Assembly (NCBI GenBank): GCA_002842855.1
Contig: PHEE01000009.1
Span: 141,198 to 205,197, forward strand
Direction: 5' to 3'
DNA: 64,000 nt
Source: Alphaproteobacteria bacterium HGW-Alphaproteobacteria-4
Lineage (GTDB): Bacteria > Pseudomonadota > Alphaproteobacteria > Rhodobacterales > Rhodobacteraceae
In this document: positions 20,782 through 32,518 of the stretch, piece by piece
Layout: every line of letters starts with the position of its first letter
Position numbering within the stretch: position 1 is the first letter of the stretch
Program-made: the position numbers and the translations under genes
The notes under the pieces: generated by a model
Told to the model about the DNA's origin: nothing
Databases searched by the model: none
What the model saw: only the letters and a program-made list of their open reading frames with translations

Positions 20782-21024
20782 TTATTCGGGCACCTTGGTG
20801 GTCAACGCCAGTGCATGCAGCGGGGCGCTCGGCCCATCCATCGCGCCTTTCAGCGAGGCCAGCACCGCGCGCTGTTGTTGCACCCGGTTCTGGCCAATGA
20901 ACGAGGCATCGACCACTTCGGCCGCCCAATGCTTGCCGTCGCCGGCCATGTCGGTGATGGTTATGCGCGCCTGCGGAAACCGCGCACGGATCAGGTCTTC
21001 GATGTCTTGTGCTTCGATCGCCAT
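20782..21024 (-). CDS. bolA: BolA family protein
   Basis: 80 residues from ATG 21024 (GGAG 6 bases upstream). The BolA fold signature is complete: IEDLIRARFPQARITITDMAGDGKHW, VVDASFIGQNRVQQQRAVLASL (shown abbreviated as SFIGQNRVQQQ) and PLHALALTT with the conserved His. BolA and CGFS glutaredoxins form [2Fe-2S]-bridged pairs used in iron sensing or cluster delivery. It lies between purL (120 bp upstream) and grxD. Confidence 0.93.
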   Translation of the reverse strand: MAIEAQDIEDLIRARFPQARITITDMAGDGKHWAAEVVDASFIGQNRVQQQRAVLASLKGAMDGPSAPLHALALTTKVPE

Positions 21025-21144
21025 GGGCGGCTCCTTGCTGTTGCAACCAGATTTAGGGCTGCCCGCACCGCGCTGCAAGCCCGGTCGTTGCGCGCGCGGA
21101 TCTTTGGCGGCGGCCTTCGGCGGGCTGGCCCCCACCGGCCCGGC

Positions 21145-23304
21145 TCAGCCAACCGCCGCCGCGAAGGCTTGGCGGTAAAGCGCTGAAAGCTCGGCCATCG
21201 GCGCACTGTCGCCACCGAAGCTGACCGCCGCGCCGCCGAATTTTCCGACCGTTGCCACCGGCACCCCGGCCTTCCCTGCCGCAACCATCAGCGCCTCGGC
21301 CTGATCAAACGCGCAGGCAACCAGATAGCGTGCCTGATCTTCGCCGAAAAGCTGTGCGATGTCGGCGGTGGCAAGGCTGACACCGACCCCCGCAGATTCC
21401 GCCATCTCGAAGGCGGCAAGCGCCAGCCCGCCATCGGCAAGGTCGGTCGCGGCCGCGACCAGCTTGCGGTTGGTGCGCAGGAATTCGCCGTGTTTGCGCT
21501 CGGCGACAAGGTTCACATGCGGCGCATCGCCCGCCTCCAGCCCGAAAGCCTCGGCCAAGAGCGCCGACTGGCCAAGGTGGCCCGTGGTGGTGCCGATCAC
21601 CAGTGCCAGATCGCCCGCCCGCGGCAGCCCCGCGATCAGATCATCGAGCGAAGCCAGCAAGCCCACGCCGCCGATGGTGGGGGTGGGCAGAATGCCGGTG
21701 CCGTCGGTTTCGTTGTAAAGCGAGACGTTGCCCGAAACGATGGGGAAATCGAGTGCAAGGCACGCGGCGCCGATGCCCTTTACCGCGCCCACCAGTTGCC
21801 CCATGATCTCGGGCTTTTCCGGGTTGCCGAAGTTGAGGTTGTCAGTGGTGGCCAGCGGCAGCGCGCCCACGGCGGTTAGGTTGCGGTAGGCCTCGGCCAC
21901 CGCCTGCGCGCCGCCCTGATAGGGGTTGGCCTTCACATAGCGCGGGGTCACATCGCTGGTGAAGGCCAGCGCCTTGCCGGTGCCGTGCACCCGCACCACG
22001 CCCGCGCCCAAGCCCGGCCGGCGCACCGTATCGGCCCCCACCTGGCAATCGTATTGCTCCCAGACCCAGGCTTTGTGCGCGTAATTCGGGCTGCCGATCA
22101 GCGCTTTCAGCGCGGCAATGGGTGCGATGGCCGGGAACGGCCCAAGCGGCGCCGGGGCAGGGGTTTCGACCCAGGGCCGGTCATATTCCGGCGCGCTTGA
22201 CGAAAGCTTGCTCAGCGGCAGGTCGGCCTTCACCTCGTTGCCGTGCAAGATCAGGAACCGGTCCTCGGCGATGGTTTCGCCGACGATGGCGAAATCCAGA
22301 TCCCATTTTTCAAAGATCGCCCGCGCCACCGCCTCGCGCTCGGGCTTCAGGACCATCAGCATCCGCTCCTGAGACTCGCTGAGCATCATTTCGTAGGCGG
22401 TCATGCCGGTTTCGCGCACCGGCACCCGGTCGAGGTCGAGCCGGATGCCAAGCCCGCCCTTGTCGCCCATTTCCACCGCCGAGCAGGTCAGCCCGGCCGC
22501 GCCCATATCCTGAATCGAAATGACCGAATCCGAGGCCATCAGCTCAAGGCAGGCTTCCAGCAGGCATTTCTCGGTGAAGGGGTCGCCGACCTGCACTGTG
22601 GGGCGCTTTTCCTCGATGGTATCGTCAAACTCGGCGCTGGCCATGGTAGCGCCGCCGACCCCGTCGCGGCCCGTTTTCGCACCGAGGTAAACCACCGGCA
22701 TGCCCACGCCCGAGGCAGCGGAATAGAAAATCTTGTCGGCATCGGCCAGCCCCGCCGCGAAGGCATTGACCAGACAGTTGCCGTTGTAACTGCGGTGAAA
22801 GCGCACCTCGCCGCCCACGTTGGGCACACCAAAGGCGTTGCCATAGGCGCCGATGCCTTCGACCACGCCTTTCACGAGATGCGCGGTTTTCGGGTGCGAG
22901 GGCAGGCCAAAGCTCAAGCTGTCCATCGCCGCAATTGGCCGCGCGCCCATGGTGAACACATCGCGCAGAATGCCGCCGATGCCGGTGGCGGCACCCTGAT
23001 GCGGCTCGATGTAGCTGGGGTGGTTGTGGCTTTCCATTTTGAACACCACCGCCTGCCCGTCGCCGATATCGACTACACCGGCGTTTTCGCCGGGCCCGCA
23101 GATCACCTGTGGCCCGGTCGTCGGCAGCGTGCGCAGCCATTTCTTTGAGGATTTGTAGCTGCAATGCTCGTTCCACATCGCCGAAAAGATGCCAAGCTCG
23201 GTAAAGCTGGGCACCCGCCCGATAATCTCCAGCAGGCGCGCGTATTCATCGGGCTTCATGCCATGCGCGGCGACCAGTTCCGGCGTGATCTTTGGCTCGT
23301 CCAT
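21145..23304 (-). CDS. purL: Phosphoribosylformylglycinamidine synthase subunit PurL
   Basis: 719 residues, the small PurL form that works with PurQ and PurS. Motifs include [39 protein letters not shown] with the catalytic region, and [14 protein letters not shown]. It makes formylglycinamidine ribonucleotide in purine synthesis. ATG 23304 ([15 protein letters not shown]) gives the family-standard N-terminus and follows a G-run; in-frame upstream starts are likely too long. Confidence 0.95.
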   Translation of the reverse strand: MDEPKITPELVAAHGMKPDEYARLLEIIGRVPSFTELGIFSAMWNEHCSYKSSKKWLRTLPTTGPQVICGPGENAGVVDIGDGQAVVFKMESHNHPSYIEPHQGAATGIGGILRDVFTMGARPIAAMDSLSFGLPSHPKTAHLVKGVVEGIGAYGNAFGVPNVGGEVRFHRSYNGNCLVNAFAAGLADADKIFYSAASGVGMPVVYLGAKTGRDGVGGATMASAEFDDTIEEKRPTVQVGDPFTEKCLLEACLELMASDSVISIQDMGAAGLTCSAVEMGDKGGLGIRLDLDRVPVRETGMTAYEMMLSESQERMLMVLKPEREAVARAIFEKWDLDFAIVGETIAEDRFLILHGNEVKADLPLSKLSSSAPEYDRPWVETPAPAPLGPFPAIAPIAALKALIGSPNYAHKAWVWEQYDCQVGADTVRRPGLGAGVVRVHGTGKALAFTSDVTPRYVKANPYQGGAQAVAEAYRNLTAVGALPLATTDNLNFGNPEKPEIMGQLVGAVKGIGAACLALDFPIVSGNVSLYNETDGTGILPTPTIGGVGLLASLDDLIAGLPRAGDLALVIGTTTGHLGQSALLAEAFGLEAGDAPHVNLVAERKHGEFLRTNRKLVAAATDLADGGLALAAFEMAESAGVGVSLATADIAQLFGEDQARYLVACAFDQAEALMVAAGKAGVPVATVGKFGGAAVSFGGDSAPMAELSALYRQAFAAAVG

Positions 23305-23392
23305 ATCGGCCCCCCGTGGCATGCTGCCCGCGTCATAATTGAGCGTCCAGCACGGGGGAAGCGCAGAATCGCCCACCACGCGCGCGCGGGGC

Positions 23393-23419
23393 AAAAAAAG
23401 ACCGGGCAAAAGCCCGGCC
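23393..23419 (-). terminator. Rho-independent terminator downstream of the LysR gene
   Basis: Read on the minus strand, CCGGGC-TTTT-GCCCGG is extended by flanking pairs and followed by seven T (complement of 23393-23399). It lies 150 bp past the LysR stop and ends either that transcript or a small RNA made from this interval. Confidence 0.88.
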
Positions 23420-23491
23420 TAAGTCCAACAGGGAGGTAGAAGCCGATGAGAGTTTCCTCAAACCACCGTCTTCATCGCCCGATTTATGGGC
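23393..23491 (-). ncRNA. Candidate small RNA or stable 3'-UTR with anti-Shine-Dalgarno stretch
   Basis: The minus-strand transcript would contain a GCCC/GGGC hairpin (23477-23480 with 23488-23491), then a longer fold with ends CGATGA/TCATCG (23444-23449 with 23472-23477) and inner GAG-GAAA-CTC. An unpaired CUUCUACCUCCCUGUU follows, and then the terminator with its U-tail. A C-rich, unpaired anti-Shine-Dalgarno stretch beside a terminator resembles Hfq-dependent small RNAs. Alternatively the element is simply the end of the LysR mRNA. Confidence 0.35.
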
Positions 23492-23565
23492 AGTCGGCGA
23501 AGCGATCAAGGGGCAAATTGCTGCAGCTGCATCATTGCCGCCATGCGTTGCAGGCATGCCTCACT

Positions 23566-24477
23566 TCAATCGCCGGTTGCGGGCCCCTCGGCCTGTTGGC
23601 GGCGGTAGGCAACGATCTCTTCCTGCACGAAATCGCGGAAGGCCGAGACCCGGCGCGATTGGCGCAATTCCTCGGGGTAGGCAAGGAACACCGGCACCTC
23701 GACCGATTCGACCTCGGGCAGCACCCGCACCAGATGCGGAAAGTCCGCGGTCAGGTAATCGGGCAGCACGCCAACGCCGATATGATTAAGCACCCCTTGC
23801 AGCACGCCGAAGTAATTGTTGACCGTCAAAGACGAGCGGCTTTCATAGCCCAGCAACCGGTTCGAAAGCTCGGCACCTGCTGCGACTTGCGGCGTGGAAG
23901 GGTTTTGGCAGATCACGCGATGCGTCGCCAGATCTTCCAGCCGCATCGGCATGCCCGCCCGCGCCAGATATTCGGGTGAGGCGTATAGCCGCATGCGGAT
24001 GTTCATCAGCCGCTTGCGGATCAGGTCGGCCTGGCTCGGCTCTTTCATCCGAATCGCCACATCGGCCTCGCGCATCGGCAGATCGAGCACCCGCTCCTCC
24101 AGCATCAGGTCGATCTTCAGGTCGGGGTAGCGCTCATAAAGCTTCACCAGTCGCGGCACCAGCCAAAGCGTGCCGAATCCGGTGGCGGTCGTCACCTTCA
24201 ACTCGCCGAAAACCTCTTCTTCGCTGTCGCGGATACGCGCAGCGGCGCTGTCGAGCTTGCGCGCCATCATCGCGGTGGCATCGAACAGCAGTTCCCCCTG
24301 CTCGGTGAGAATCAGCCCGCGTGCGTGACGGTGAAAAAGCGTGGTGCCCAGGCTCTCTTCAAGCGACCTTATCTGTCGGCTGACGGCGGATTGCGAAAGG
24401 TGCAGCGTGTCCCCGGCATGGGTCAAAGACCCCGCGTCGGCGACCGCGTGAAAGATTCTGAGCTTGTCCCAATCCAT
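23566..24477 (-). CDS. LysR-family transcriptional regulator
   Basis: 303 residues from ATG 24477 (MDWDKLRIFHAVADAG); a GTG at 24486 is the alternative. The winged HTH is GDTLHLSQSAVSRQIRSLEE near residues 20-45, and the substrate-binding domain spans about 90-295 (FGELKVTTATGFGTLWLVP; READVAIRMKEPSQADLIRK). The inducer is unknown. It is divergent from the iorAB gene, whose promoter carries a 21-bp dyad, but that dyad lacks the usual LysR T-N11-A core, so control of iorAB by this protein is only possible. Confidence 0.85.
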   Translation of the reverse strand: MDWDKLRIFHAVADAGSLTHAGDTLHLSQSAVSRQIRSLEESLGTTLFHRHARGLILTEQGELLFDATAMMARKLDSAAARIRDSEEEVFGELKVTTATGFGTLWLVPRLVKLYERYPDLKIDLMLEERVLDLPMREADVAIRMKEPSQADLIRKRLMNIRMRLYASPEYLARAGMPMRLEDLATHRVICQNPSTPQVAAGAELSNRLLGYESRSSLTVNNYFGVLQGVLNHIGVGVLPDYLTADFPHLVRVLPEVESVEVPVFLAYPEELRQSRRVSAFRDFVQEEIVAYRRQQAEGPATGD

Positions 24478-24571
24478 CGCCGACACTTTCTGTTACCGTT
24501 ACCGATCATACCGCACGGTTCCTTACATATCGCCCCTAAAGTTGACAAACATGTTTCATGCGTCTTTCTGC

Positions 24572-24600
24572 TTTGTAGGTCAGTTAGTTTGACCTATAAT
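24572..24600 (+). promoter_or_regulatory. Promoter of iorAB with operator-like dyad in the spacer
   Basis: A perfect -10 TATAAT (24595-24600) and a poor -35 TTTGTA (24572-24577) are 17 bp apart. Between and over them lies a perfect 7-bp inverted repeat TAGGTCA (24576-24582) / TGACCTA (24590-24596) with 7-base spacer GTTAGTT. A protein bound there would block RNA polymerase. The repeat suggests a dimeric repressor (GntR, TetR or MarR type); which one is not evident. Confidence 0.6.
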
Positions 24601-24635
24601 ACCGGCACTGCACATTTCCTGGGAGGGGGTGCCTT

Positions 24636-27600
24636 ATGGCTAAGCACGAAATAACTCTGGCCGACCGGTTTGATCTGGCCAGATCGCCCGTGCTTTTGAA
24701 CGGCACGCAGGCGCTGGTGCGGCTGATGCTGGCACAGGCGGCGCGCGACCGTGCTGCGGGGCTTGATACCGCTGGCTACGTCACCGGCTACAGGGGCAGC
24801 CCGCTCGGCGCGGTTGACATGCAGATGGCGCGTGCTGCGCGTGAACTGGCGGCTGCAAATGTGCTGTTTCAGCCCGGTCTCAACGAAGACCTTGCGGCCA
24901 CCGCGATCTGGGGAACCCAGCAGGCGGAACTGCGCGGCGAGGGGCGGCATCAGGGGGTGTTCGCGCTCTGGTACGGCAAGGGGCCGGGCGTTGACCGCTC
25001 GGGCGACGTGATGCGGCACGCCAACATGGCGGGCACCTCGGCATTTGGTGGTGTGCTGATGGCGATGGGCGATGACCACACCGGCGAATCTTCCACCGTG
25101 CTGCACCAGTCTGACTGGGCGCTGGTTGATGCCTATATGCCCGTGCTTTCCCCCGCCGGGGTGCAGGAAATTCTCGACCTTGGCCATTACGGCTATGCGC
25201 TGTCGCGCTATGCCGGGGTCTGGGTTGGCCTCAAGACGATGAAAGACACGGTTGAGGCCACTGCGGTGGTTGATGGCAACCCGTTCCGCACCAGCTTCAA
25301 GACACCCGATTTTCCGCTGCCCAAGGGCGGGCTGAACATTCGGCTTGGCGATACGCCGGTGGCGCAGGAAGCCCGGATGATCGACCACAAACGCTTTGCC
25401 GCCGAGGCCTTCGCGCGGGCCAACCGCATCGACAAACGGGTGCACGGGGTCGCGGGCGCCAAAATCGGCTTTGTCGCAGCGGGCAAGAACTGGCTCGACC
25501 TGGTGCACGCCTTTGCCCTTCTGGGGCTGGACCCCGACGAACTCACCCGCCTTGGCGTCACCACCTGGAAGGTCGCGCAGACTTTTCCGATGGACATGAA
25601 ATCGTTTTCCGAATGGGCCGAGGGGCTCGATCTGATCGTTGTCGTCGAGGAAAAGCGCAAGCTGATCGAGGTGCAGGTCAAGGAGGCGATCTTTGACAAA
25701 CGCCGAGGTCGGCGCGTTTACGGCTGGAAGCACGCGGTGACGGGCGAGGAGCTTTTTCCCACCCGTTACGCGCTCGACCCGGTGATGATCGCCGAAAAGA
25801 TCGGTCAGGTGCTGACCGAGGAAGGCCGCGCCACCGCCGATGTGCAGGCGGGTCTTGCCCGCATCAGTGAGGCGCGCCGCGCCGACAATGCCCCCGAAAT
25901 TGCCACCCGCACGCCGTGGTTCTGCTCGGGCTGCCCGCACAACTCATCGACCCGCCTGCCCGAGGGCAGCCGCGCCTACGCGGGCATCGGCTGCCACTAC
26001 ATGGTGCAGTGGATGGACCGCGACACCCAAGGCTTCACCCATATGGGCGGCGAGGGCGCGAACTGGGTTGGCGAAGCGCCATTTTCCACCCGCGCGCATG
26101 TGTTCCAGAACCTTGGTGACGGCACCTACAACCACTCGGGCGTGCAGGCGATCCGCGCGGCGCTCGCGGCAAAAACCACCATCACCTACAAGATCCTGTT
26201 CAACGATGCCGTGGCGATGACCGGCGGCCAGGCCAACGAGGGCGGCCTGACCGCGCAGCAGATCACCCGCGAGATAAAGGCAATGGGCGTGGCCCCGATC
26301 GTGGTGGTCTATGACGAAAAGGAAGCGCTTGACCTTTCCAGCTTCCCGCCCGGTGTCGAAAAGGTCGAACGCGCCGGATTGATGCAGGTGCAGGAACGGC
26401 TTGCCAAAGCCCCCGGCGTTTCCGCCATTGTCTATGTGCAGACCTGCGCCGCCGAAAAGCGCCGCCGCCGCAAGCGCGGGCAATTCCCCGACCCCGACAA
26501 ACGCGTGTTCATCAATACCGATGTCTGCGAGGGCTGCGGCGATTGCGGGGTGCAATCGAACTGTGTCTCGATCGTGCCGGTCGAAACCCCGCTTGGCACC
26601 AAACGCGCAATCGACCAATCGAGCTGCAACAAGGATTTTTCGTGCCTCAAGGGCTTTTGCCCCTCGTTCGTCACCGTCGAGGGCGCGAAACTGCGCAAGG
26701 CCGCCACCGCCGCGGTGGCGCTGCCCGATCTGCCCTTGCCCACGCTTCCCGCCATTCATGGCACCCATAACGTCGTCATCACCGGCGTCGGCGGCACCGG
26801 GGTTGTCACCGTGGGCGCCGTGCTTGCCATGGCCGCGCATATTGATGGCAAGGGCGCGGGCATGATGGAAATGGCGGGCCTCGCGCAAAAGGGCGGCGCG
26901 GTGCACATCCACCTGCGCCTAGCCAACCGGCCCGAAGACATTTCCGCCATTCGCGTGGCGGTGGGCGAGGCCGATTGCGTGATCGGCGGCGATCTGGTGG
27001 TCACCGCCGGGTCAAAAACCCTTGGCCTGATGCGCACCGGCCGCACCGGTGCGGTGGTCAACAGCCACGAGATCGTAACCGGCGAGTTTACCCGCAACCG
27101 CGATTTCCGCCTGCCCGCCGACCGGCTGCGGCTGTCGCTTGAGGCGCGTCTGGGCGCGGCTGTGGCATTCTTTGACGCTTCCGATCTTACCCGCGCCGCA
27201 CTCGGCGATTCGATCTATTCCAATATCGCGGTGCTGGGGGCGGCGTGGCAGCAGGGCCTCATTCCGCTCAGCCTTGAGGCGATTTCGCGGGCCATCGTGC
27301 TCAACGGCGCCGGCCCCGAGGCCAACCAGCGCGCCTTTGATCTTGGCCGCTGGGCCGTGGCCTTCCCCGATCAGGCCGCGCGGCTTCTGGCCCCCGCCGA
27401 ACCCGCCCCCGAACCCGACCCGGTCGAAACTCGCGCCGCCCAGCTTGTCGCCTACCAGAATGAGGCGCTGGCCGACCGCTACCGCGCCCTTGTTGCCCGC
27501 GCCCCCGAAAGCCTGCGCGCCTCGGTCGCCAAGGGCTACCACAAGCTGCTGGCCTACAAGGACGAATACGAGGTTGCCCGCCTGCACCTTGCCACCGCCA

Positions 27601-28031
27601 CCAAGGCGCAGACCGAGTTTGAGGGCGACCTCAAGCTTACCTTCCACCTCGCGCCGCCGATCCTTACCCGCAAGGGCCCCGATGGCCGCCCGGTGAAACG
27701 TGCCTTCGGCCCCTGGATGGGCCGCGCCTTCAGGGCTCTCGCCCGCCTCAAGGGGCTGCGCGGCACCCCGCTTGACCCCTTCGGCTACTTCCCCGAGCGC
27801 CGCATGGAACGCGCCCTGATCGCCCAATACGAACGCGACATGGCCGAATTGCTGCCTGCCCTAACCCCCGCCACCCTGCCGATCTTGCGCGAACTGGCGG
27901 AACTGCCGCTGACCATCCGCGGCTTCGGCCCGGTCAAAGCCGCCGCCGCCGCTGCCGCCGCTACCCGCCGCGAAACCCTTCTGGCCGCCTTTCGCAGAGG
28001 TGGGGCCCCCACCGCCCAAGCCGCCGAATAG
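24636..28031 (+). CDS. Indolepyruvate:ferredoxin oxidoreductase, fused alpha-beta subunits
   Basis: 1131-residue single-chain enzyme that oxidatively decarboxylates aryl pyruvates (from Trp, Phe, Tyr) to aryl-acyl-CoA, passing electrons to ferredoxin. The order is the pyruvate-binding domain ([15 protein letters not shown] near residue 45), the thiamine diphosphate domain (about 425-620, [18 protein letters not shown]), a cysteine cluster region [13 protein letters not shown] beginning near residue 631 with a further group [14 protein letters not shown], and the gamma-type domain (from about 700, [13 protein letters not shown] and [19 protein letters not shown] in part). GGGAGGGGG precedes ATG 24636. 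The fused form is common in proteobacteria. Confidence 0.93.
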   Translation: MAKHEITLADRFDLARSPVLLNGTQALVRLMLAQAARDRAAGLDTAGYVTGYRGSPLGAVDMQMARAARELAAANVLFQPGLNEDLAATAIWGTQQAELRGEGRHQGVFALWYGKGPGVDRSGDVMRHANMAGTSAFGGVLMAMGDDHTGESSTVLHQSDWALVDAYMPVLSPAGVQEILDLGHYGYALSRYAGVWVGLKTMKDTVEATAVVDGNPFRTSFKTPDFPLPKGGLNIRLGDTPVAQEARMIDHKRFAAEAFARANRIDKRVHGVAGAKIGFVAAGKNWLDLVHAFALLGLDPDELTRLGVTTWKVAQTFPMDMKSFSEWAEGLDLIVVVEEKRKLIEVQVKEAIFDKRRGRRVYGWKHAVTGEELFPTRYALDPVMIAEKIGQVLTEEGRATADVQAGLARISEARRADNAPEIATRTPWFCSGCPHNSSTRLPEGSRAYAGIGCHYMVQWMDRDTQGFTHMGGEGANWVGEAPFSTRAHVFQNLGDGTYNHSGVQAIRAALAAKTTITYKILFNDAVAMTGGQANEGGLTAQQITREIKAMGVAPIVVVYDEKEALDLSSFPPGVEKVERAGLMQVQERLAKAPGVSAIVYVQTCAAEKRRRRKRGQFPDPDKRVFINTDVCEGCGDCGVQSNCVSIVPVETPLGTKRAIDQSSCNKDFSCLKGFCPSFVTVEGAKLRKAATAAVALPDLPLPTLPAIHGTHNVVITGVGGTGVVTVGAVLAMAAHIDGKGAGMMEMAGLAQKGGAVHIHLRLANRPEDISAIRVAVGEADCVIGGDLVVTAGSKTLGLMRTGRTGAVVNSHEIVTGEFTRNRDFRLPADRLRLSLEARLGAAVAFFDASDLTRAALGDSIYSNIAVLGAAWQQGLIPLSLEAISRAIVLNGAGPEANQRAFDLGRWAVAFPDQAARLLAPAEPAPEPDPVETRAAQLVAYQNEALADRYRALVARAPESLRASVAKGYHKLLAYKDEYEVARLHLATATKAQTEFEGDLKLTFHLAPPILTRKGPDGRPVKRAFGPWMGRAFRALARLKGLRGTPLDPFGYFPERRMERALIAQYERDMAELLPALTPATLPILRELAELPLTIRGFGPVKAAAAAAAATRRETLLAAFRRGGAPTAQAAE

Positions 28032-28099
28032 CGCTTGGATTTCTGCCGCAACGCGGCGTAGAAAGGGCCAAAGGCCCGGTCCGGGCCAAGGGGGGCAGC

Positions 28100-28912
28100 A
28101 TGGCGGTTGGTGTATTCGATAGCGGCCTTGGCGGCCTAACGGTGCTCGACGCGCTGCAGCAGCGCCTGCCGCAAGTGCCCTTCGTCTATTACGGCGACAA
28201 CGCCCATACCCCCTACGGCGTGCGCGATGCCGATGACATCTTCGCGCTCACCTGTGCCGGGGTTGAACGGCTCTGGGCCGAGGGCTGCGACCTTGTCATC
28301 ATCGCCTGCAACACCGCCTCCGCCGTGGCGCTCAAGCGTATGCAGGAAACCTGGCTACCCCCCGGCAAGCGCGCCCTTGGCGTGTTCGTGCCGCTGATCG
28401 AGGCCCTGACCGAGCGGCAATGGGGCGACAACTCGCCGCCGCGCGAGGTTGCTGTAAAACACGTCGCGCTGTTCGCCACCCCCGCCACCGTCTCTAGCCG
28501 CGCCTTCCAGCGCGAGCTTGCCTACCGTGCCATCGGGGTCGATGTCGAGGCGCAGCCCTGCGGTGGCGTGGTTGACGCCATCGAACAAGGCGATGAAATC
28601 CTTGCCGAAGCCCTCGTGCGCAGCCACGTCGATGCGCTCAAACGCCGGATGCCCCACCCCGAGGCCGCAATTCTCGGCTGCACCCATTACCCATTGGTGC
28701 AAAAGACCTTTCAAGACGCGCTCGGGCCACAGGTCAAGGTCTTCAGCCAGGCCAACCTCGTCGCCGAAAGCCTCGCCGATTACCTCACCCGCCGCCCCGA
28801 AATGCTGGGCACCGGCACCCGCTCGGTGAACCTTACCACCGGCAACCCCGCGCAGGTCTCGGCCCGCGCCACCCAGTTTCTGCGCAAGGGCGTGAAGTTC
28901 GAAGCGGCGTAA
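28100..28912 (+). CDS. murI: Glutamate racemase MurI
   Basis: 270 residues. The two catalytic cysteines are in [14 protein letters not shown] (Cys70) and [12 protein letters not shown] (Cys194), with the Asp-Ser pair in [12 protein letters not shown] at the N-terminus and [11 protein letters not shown]. It converts L- to D-glutamate for peptidoglycan. It starts 68 bp after iorAB behind a GC-rich stretch containing the palindrome GGCCCGGTCCGGGCC, which may form a hairpin in the message. Confidence 0.93.
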   Translation: MAVGVFDSGLGGLTVLDALQQRLPQVPFVYYGDNAHTPYGVRDADDIFALTCAGVERLWAEGCDLVIIACNTASAVALKRMQETWLPPGKRALGVFVPLIEALTERQWGDNSPPREVAVKHVALFATPATVSSRAFQRELAYRAIGVDVEAQPCGGVVDAIEQGDEILAEALVRSHVDALKRRMPHPEAAILGCTHYPLVQKTFQDALGPQVKVFSQANLVAESLADYLTRRPEMLGTGTRSVNLTTGNPAQVSARATQFLRKGVKFEAA

Positions 28913-29119
28913 GGGGCGGCTCGCGCCCGCTTTGGGGGCAGGTTGGGCGTTGCCCCGCGCAAAGGGTGCCGGGCATCGGGGGAAGACCGCCTGAAAACCT
29001 GCTCGGCAAGCCAAGGCGAAAATCGCTCGGATGGGCCATCCTGGCGCGGCCCTCCGCCAAACCGTGCCAAACCCTTAACAAGAGATGAGATGCAAAATTA
29101 GATCAATCCCTTACCCTTT

Positions 29120-29135
29120 ATAACACGCGTGTTAT
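29120..29135. repeat. 16-bp perfect palindrome ATAACACGCGTGTTAT
   Basis: It sits in the 240-bp gap between the convergent ends of murI and the E2 gene (28913-29152), which holds no gene I can support. Fifteen of its bases, with the preceding T (TATAACACGCGTGTT), recur at 53381-53395. No T-run follows on either strand, so a terminator role is not favoured; a protein-binding site is possible. Confidence 0.6.
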
Positions 29136-29152
29136 GCCGTGCCCCAGCACGG

Positions 29153-30052
29153 TCACAGCAGCAGCCGTCGCGGATCGGCCAGAAGGCCCGCATATCGGAC
29201 CAGAAAGCGGGCCGCATCGGCACCATTGATAACCCGGTGGTCGTAGCTGAGGTCGAGCGGCACCATCGGCACCGGCTGCCACGCGCCGCCATCCCAGACC
29301 GGCAAGATTTCGCTGCGGGTTAGCCCGAGAATCGCCAGTTCCGGCGGGTTCACGATCGGGGTAAAGCCGATGCCGCCGATGCCGCCGAGGTTCGAGATTG
29401 TCATCGAGGCGCCGCCCATTTCCTCGGGGCGGATCTTGCGGCCCTGGGCGCGGGCCGCAAGCTCGGCGATCTCGGCGGCGATCTGCCACAGTCCCTTGCG
29501 GTCGGCGTTGCGCAGGACCGGCACGATCAGCCCTTGCGGGGTATCAACCGCAACGCCGACGTGGACGTAATGCTTGGTTATCAGCGTGGCGCCATCGGCC
29601 GAAAGCGAGGCATTGAAACGCGGAAACTCGGTCAGGCACCGGGCAAGCGCCTTTGCATGAAATGCCAGCGCGGTCAGCCTGATGCCGCGCGCCGCAGCCT
29701 CGGGTTTCATCACCGCCCGGAAGGCCTCAATGGCGCGCATGTCGGCGCGGTCGTGGTGGGTGACCTGCGGGATCAGCGCATGCGCGGCAGCAAGGTTTGC
29801 CGCCGCCAGTTGTGCGATGCGCGGCATCGGCTCGGGGCTGACCGGGCCATATTGCGCGTGGTCCACTGCCCAGTAGCGCCTTGGGTCGTCAGCGGCGGTC
29901 GTCGCGGGTGCGCCAGCCGCGCCGCCAGCAAGGTGGCGGTCCACATCTTCGCGTGCCAGCGTCTCGCGGCCCGTGGCGCGGGCCAGCGCGGCAAGATCAA
30001 CGCCCTTTGCCCCGGCATAGGCGCGCACCGAAGGCGAGGCGATGAACCGCAT
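29153..30052 (-). CDS. 2-oxoacid dehydrogenase E2 acyltransferase without lipoyl domain
   Basis: 299 residues. An E3/E1-binding peripheral domain (about 1-42: ASPSVRAYAGAKGVDL) is followed by an acyltransferase catalytic domain (about 70-299) with DLSYDHRVINGADAARFL, catalytic His272. The DHRVING form, with Asn where many E2s have Asp, is as in pseudomonad AceF, so an acetyl- or short-acyltransferase is likely. There is no lipoyl domain; it must use the lipoyl arm of the 31.5-32.5 kb protein in trans. Last gene of a six-gene operon starting at 35864. Confidence 0.85.
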   Translation of the reverse strand: MRFIASPSVRAYAGAKGVDLAALARATGRETLAREDVDRHLAGGAAGAPATTAADDPRRYWAVDHAQYGPVSPEPMPRIAQLAAANLAAAHALIPQVTHHDRADMRAIEAFRAVMKPEAAARGIRLTALAFHAKALARCLTEFPRFNASLSADGATLITKHYVHVGVAVDTPQGLIVPVLRNADRKGLWQIAAEIAELAARAQGRKIRPEEMGGASMTISNLGGIGGIGFTPIVNPPELAILGLTRSEILPVWDGGAWQPVPMVPLDLSYDHRVINGADAARFLVRYAGLLADPRRLLL

Positions 30053-30062
30053 CAACGCCCCC

Positions 30063-31493
<1,431 letters not shown>

Positions 31494-31510
31494 GGCGTCT
31501 TTCCGTTGTG

Positions 31511-32518
31511 TCAAAGAAGGTGGCGGAGCGGTTCGGCTAGCCGCGCCGCAAGCCCGGCCACAAGGGCAATCGCGGCTTCGTCGGAGAGCTGCGCGGGGGC
31601 ATAATCGAGCGTCAGCGTAAAGGCGCCGTCCTGTTCGGCTACGCTCAACACCGGGGCCGCGCCGGTATCGCTGCCCAGCCGCAGGTGCTGGAACGGGCCG
31701 CCCGACAGATCGCGCAGGATCAGCGCCGGGGCGGCACCCGCTGCCGCCTCGGGTTGTGCCGCAAAACGCGCGCGGTCGGGGTCTGCCAGCAGACGCCGGG
31801 GCGCGCCGGGCCGATCGAGCGCAAGTGTCAGCGCAGCGTCGCCCGCCGCCAGAACTTCGCGCAGCGCGGCGCAGGCAAAGCCCGCGGCCAGCGCGCCGGG
31901 CGGCGGCGCCGCGCCGGTTTCGGCCTGCATTAGGGCGACAAATCCGGCAACCGCCGCGGCGGGCACCCGCGCCACGATCTGACACGGCGCGGCGCCAGAT
32001 GGTGCTGCAAGCGCGCGCAATGCCGCAAGATCGGCCACATGATAGGGCTGTGGGTGCCCCGCCTGCGCCAGATGGCGCAAATCAAGCCCTGCCTCGGCGG
32101 CCAGCCGGCGTGCCTTGGGCGAGGCAAAGATGCGACCATTGGCCGGGGTGGTGGCAACTGGCGGCGGCGCGGCGGGCGGCGCGGCCACCGGGGCAGCCAC
32201 AGGGGCGGCAACCGGGGCGGGTTGTTCGGCCTCCTTTGCGGCAGCTTGCGGCCCCGGCGGTGCTTGCGGCGCATCGGGCTTTGCCTGCGCGATCCGCGCG
32301 ATCACCGCACCCACCGGCACCGCATCGCCTGCGGCGGCGCGCACATCGGTCAGCCAGCCGCTTGCCGGCGCCTCGACCTCCATCACCGCCTTGTCGGTTT
32401 CCACCTCCATCAGCGGCTCGCCCGCGCGCACCGCATCGCCCGGCCGTTTCAGCCAGGACACCAGCACCCCGGTTTCCTGCGCCATGCCGAGCGCGGGCAT
32501 GATTACCTCATGCGGCAT
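31511..32518 (-). CDS. Lipoyl/E3-binding protein with degenerate E2 catalytic domain
   Basis: 335 residues. The lipoyl domain (1-78) has METDKAVMEVEA-type motif with lipoyl-Lys43. A Pro/Ala linker follows, then a peripheral subunit-binding domain (about 129-165: IFASPKARRLAAEAGLDL). The remaining 160 residues look like a shrunken acyltransferase fold with no DHRxxxG motif, so it should be catalytically dead. This resembles eukaryotic E3-binding protein (protein X) in design. It would supply the swinging lipoyl arm for the separate E2. It overlaps the E1beta gene by 11 bp. Confidence 0.8.
   Translation of the reverse strand: MPHEVIMPALGMAQETGVLVSWLKRPGDAVRAGEPLMEVETDKAVMEVEAPASGWLTDVRAAAGDAVPVGAVIARIAQAKPDAPQAPPGPQAAAKEAEQPAPVAAPVAAPVAAPPAAPPPVATTPANGRIFASPKARRLAAEAGLDLRHLAQAGHPQPYHVADLAALRALAAPSGAAPCQIVARVPAAAVAGFVALMQAETGAAPPPGALAAGFACAALREVLAAGDAALTLALDRPGAPRRLLADPDRARFAAQPEAAAGAAPALILRDLSGGPFQHLRLGSDTGAAPVLSVAEQDGAFTLTLDYAPAQLSDEAAIALVAGLAARLAEPLRHLL

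Noticed and set aside
23446..23979. Plus-strand open frame with a good GGAGG site, starting MRVSSNHRLHRPIYG
   Set aside because: Most of it runs antisense through the LysR gene and has no domain. The Shine-Dalgarno-like sequence is better explained as the complement of a C-rich stretch in the minus-strand RNA.
28068..28090. GGCCCGGTCCGGGCC palindrome before murI
   Set aside because: It has no T-run and is within the length expected by chance in GC-rich DNA; mentioned only under murI.
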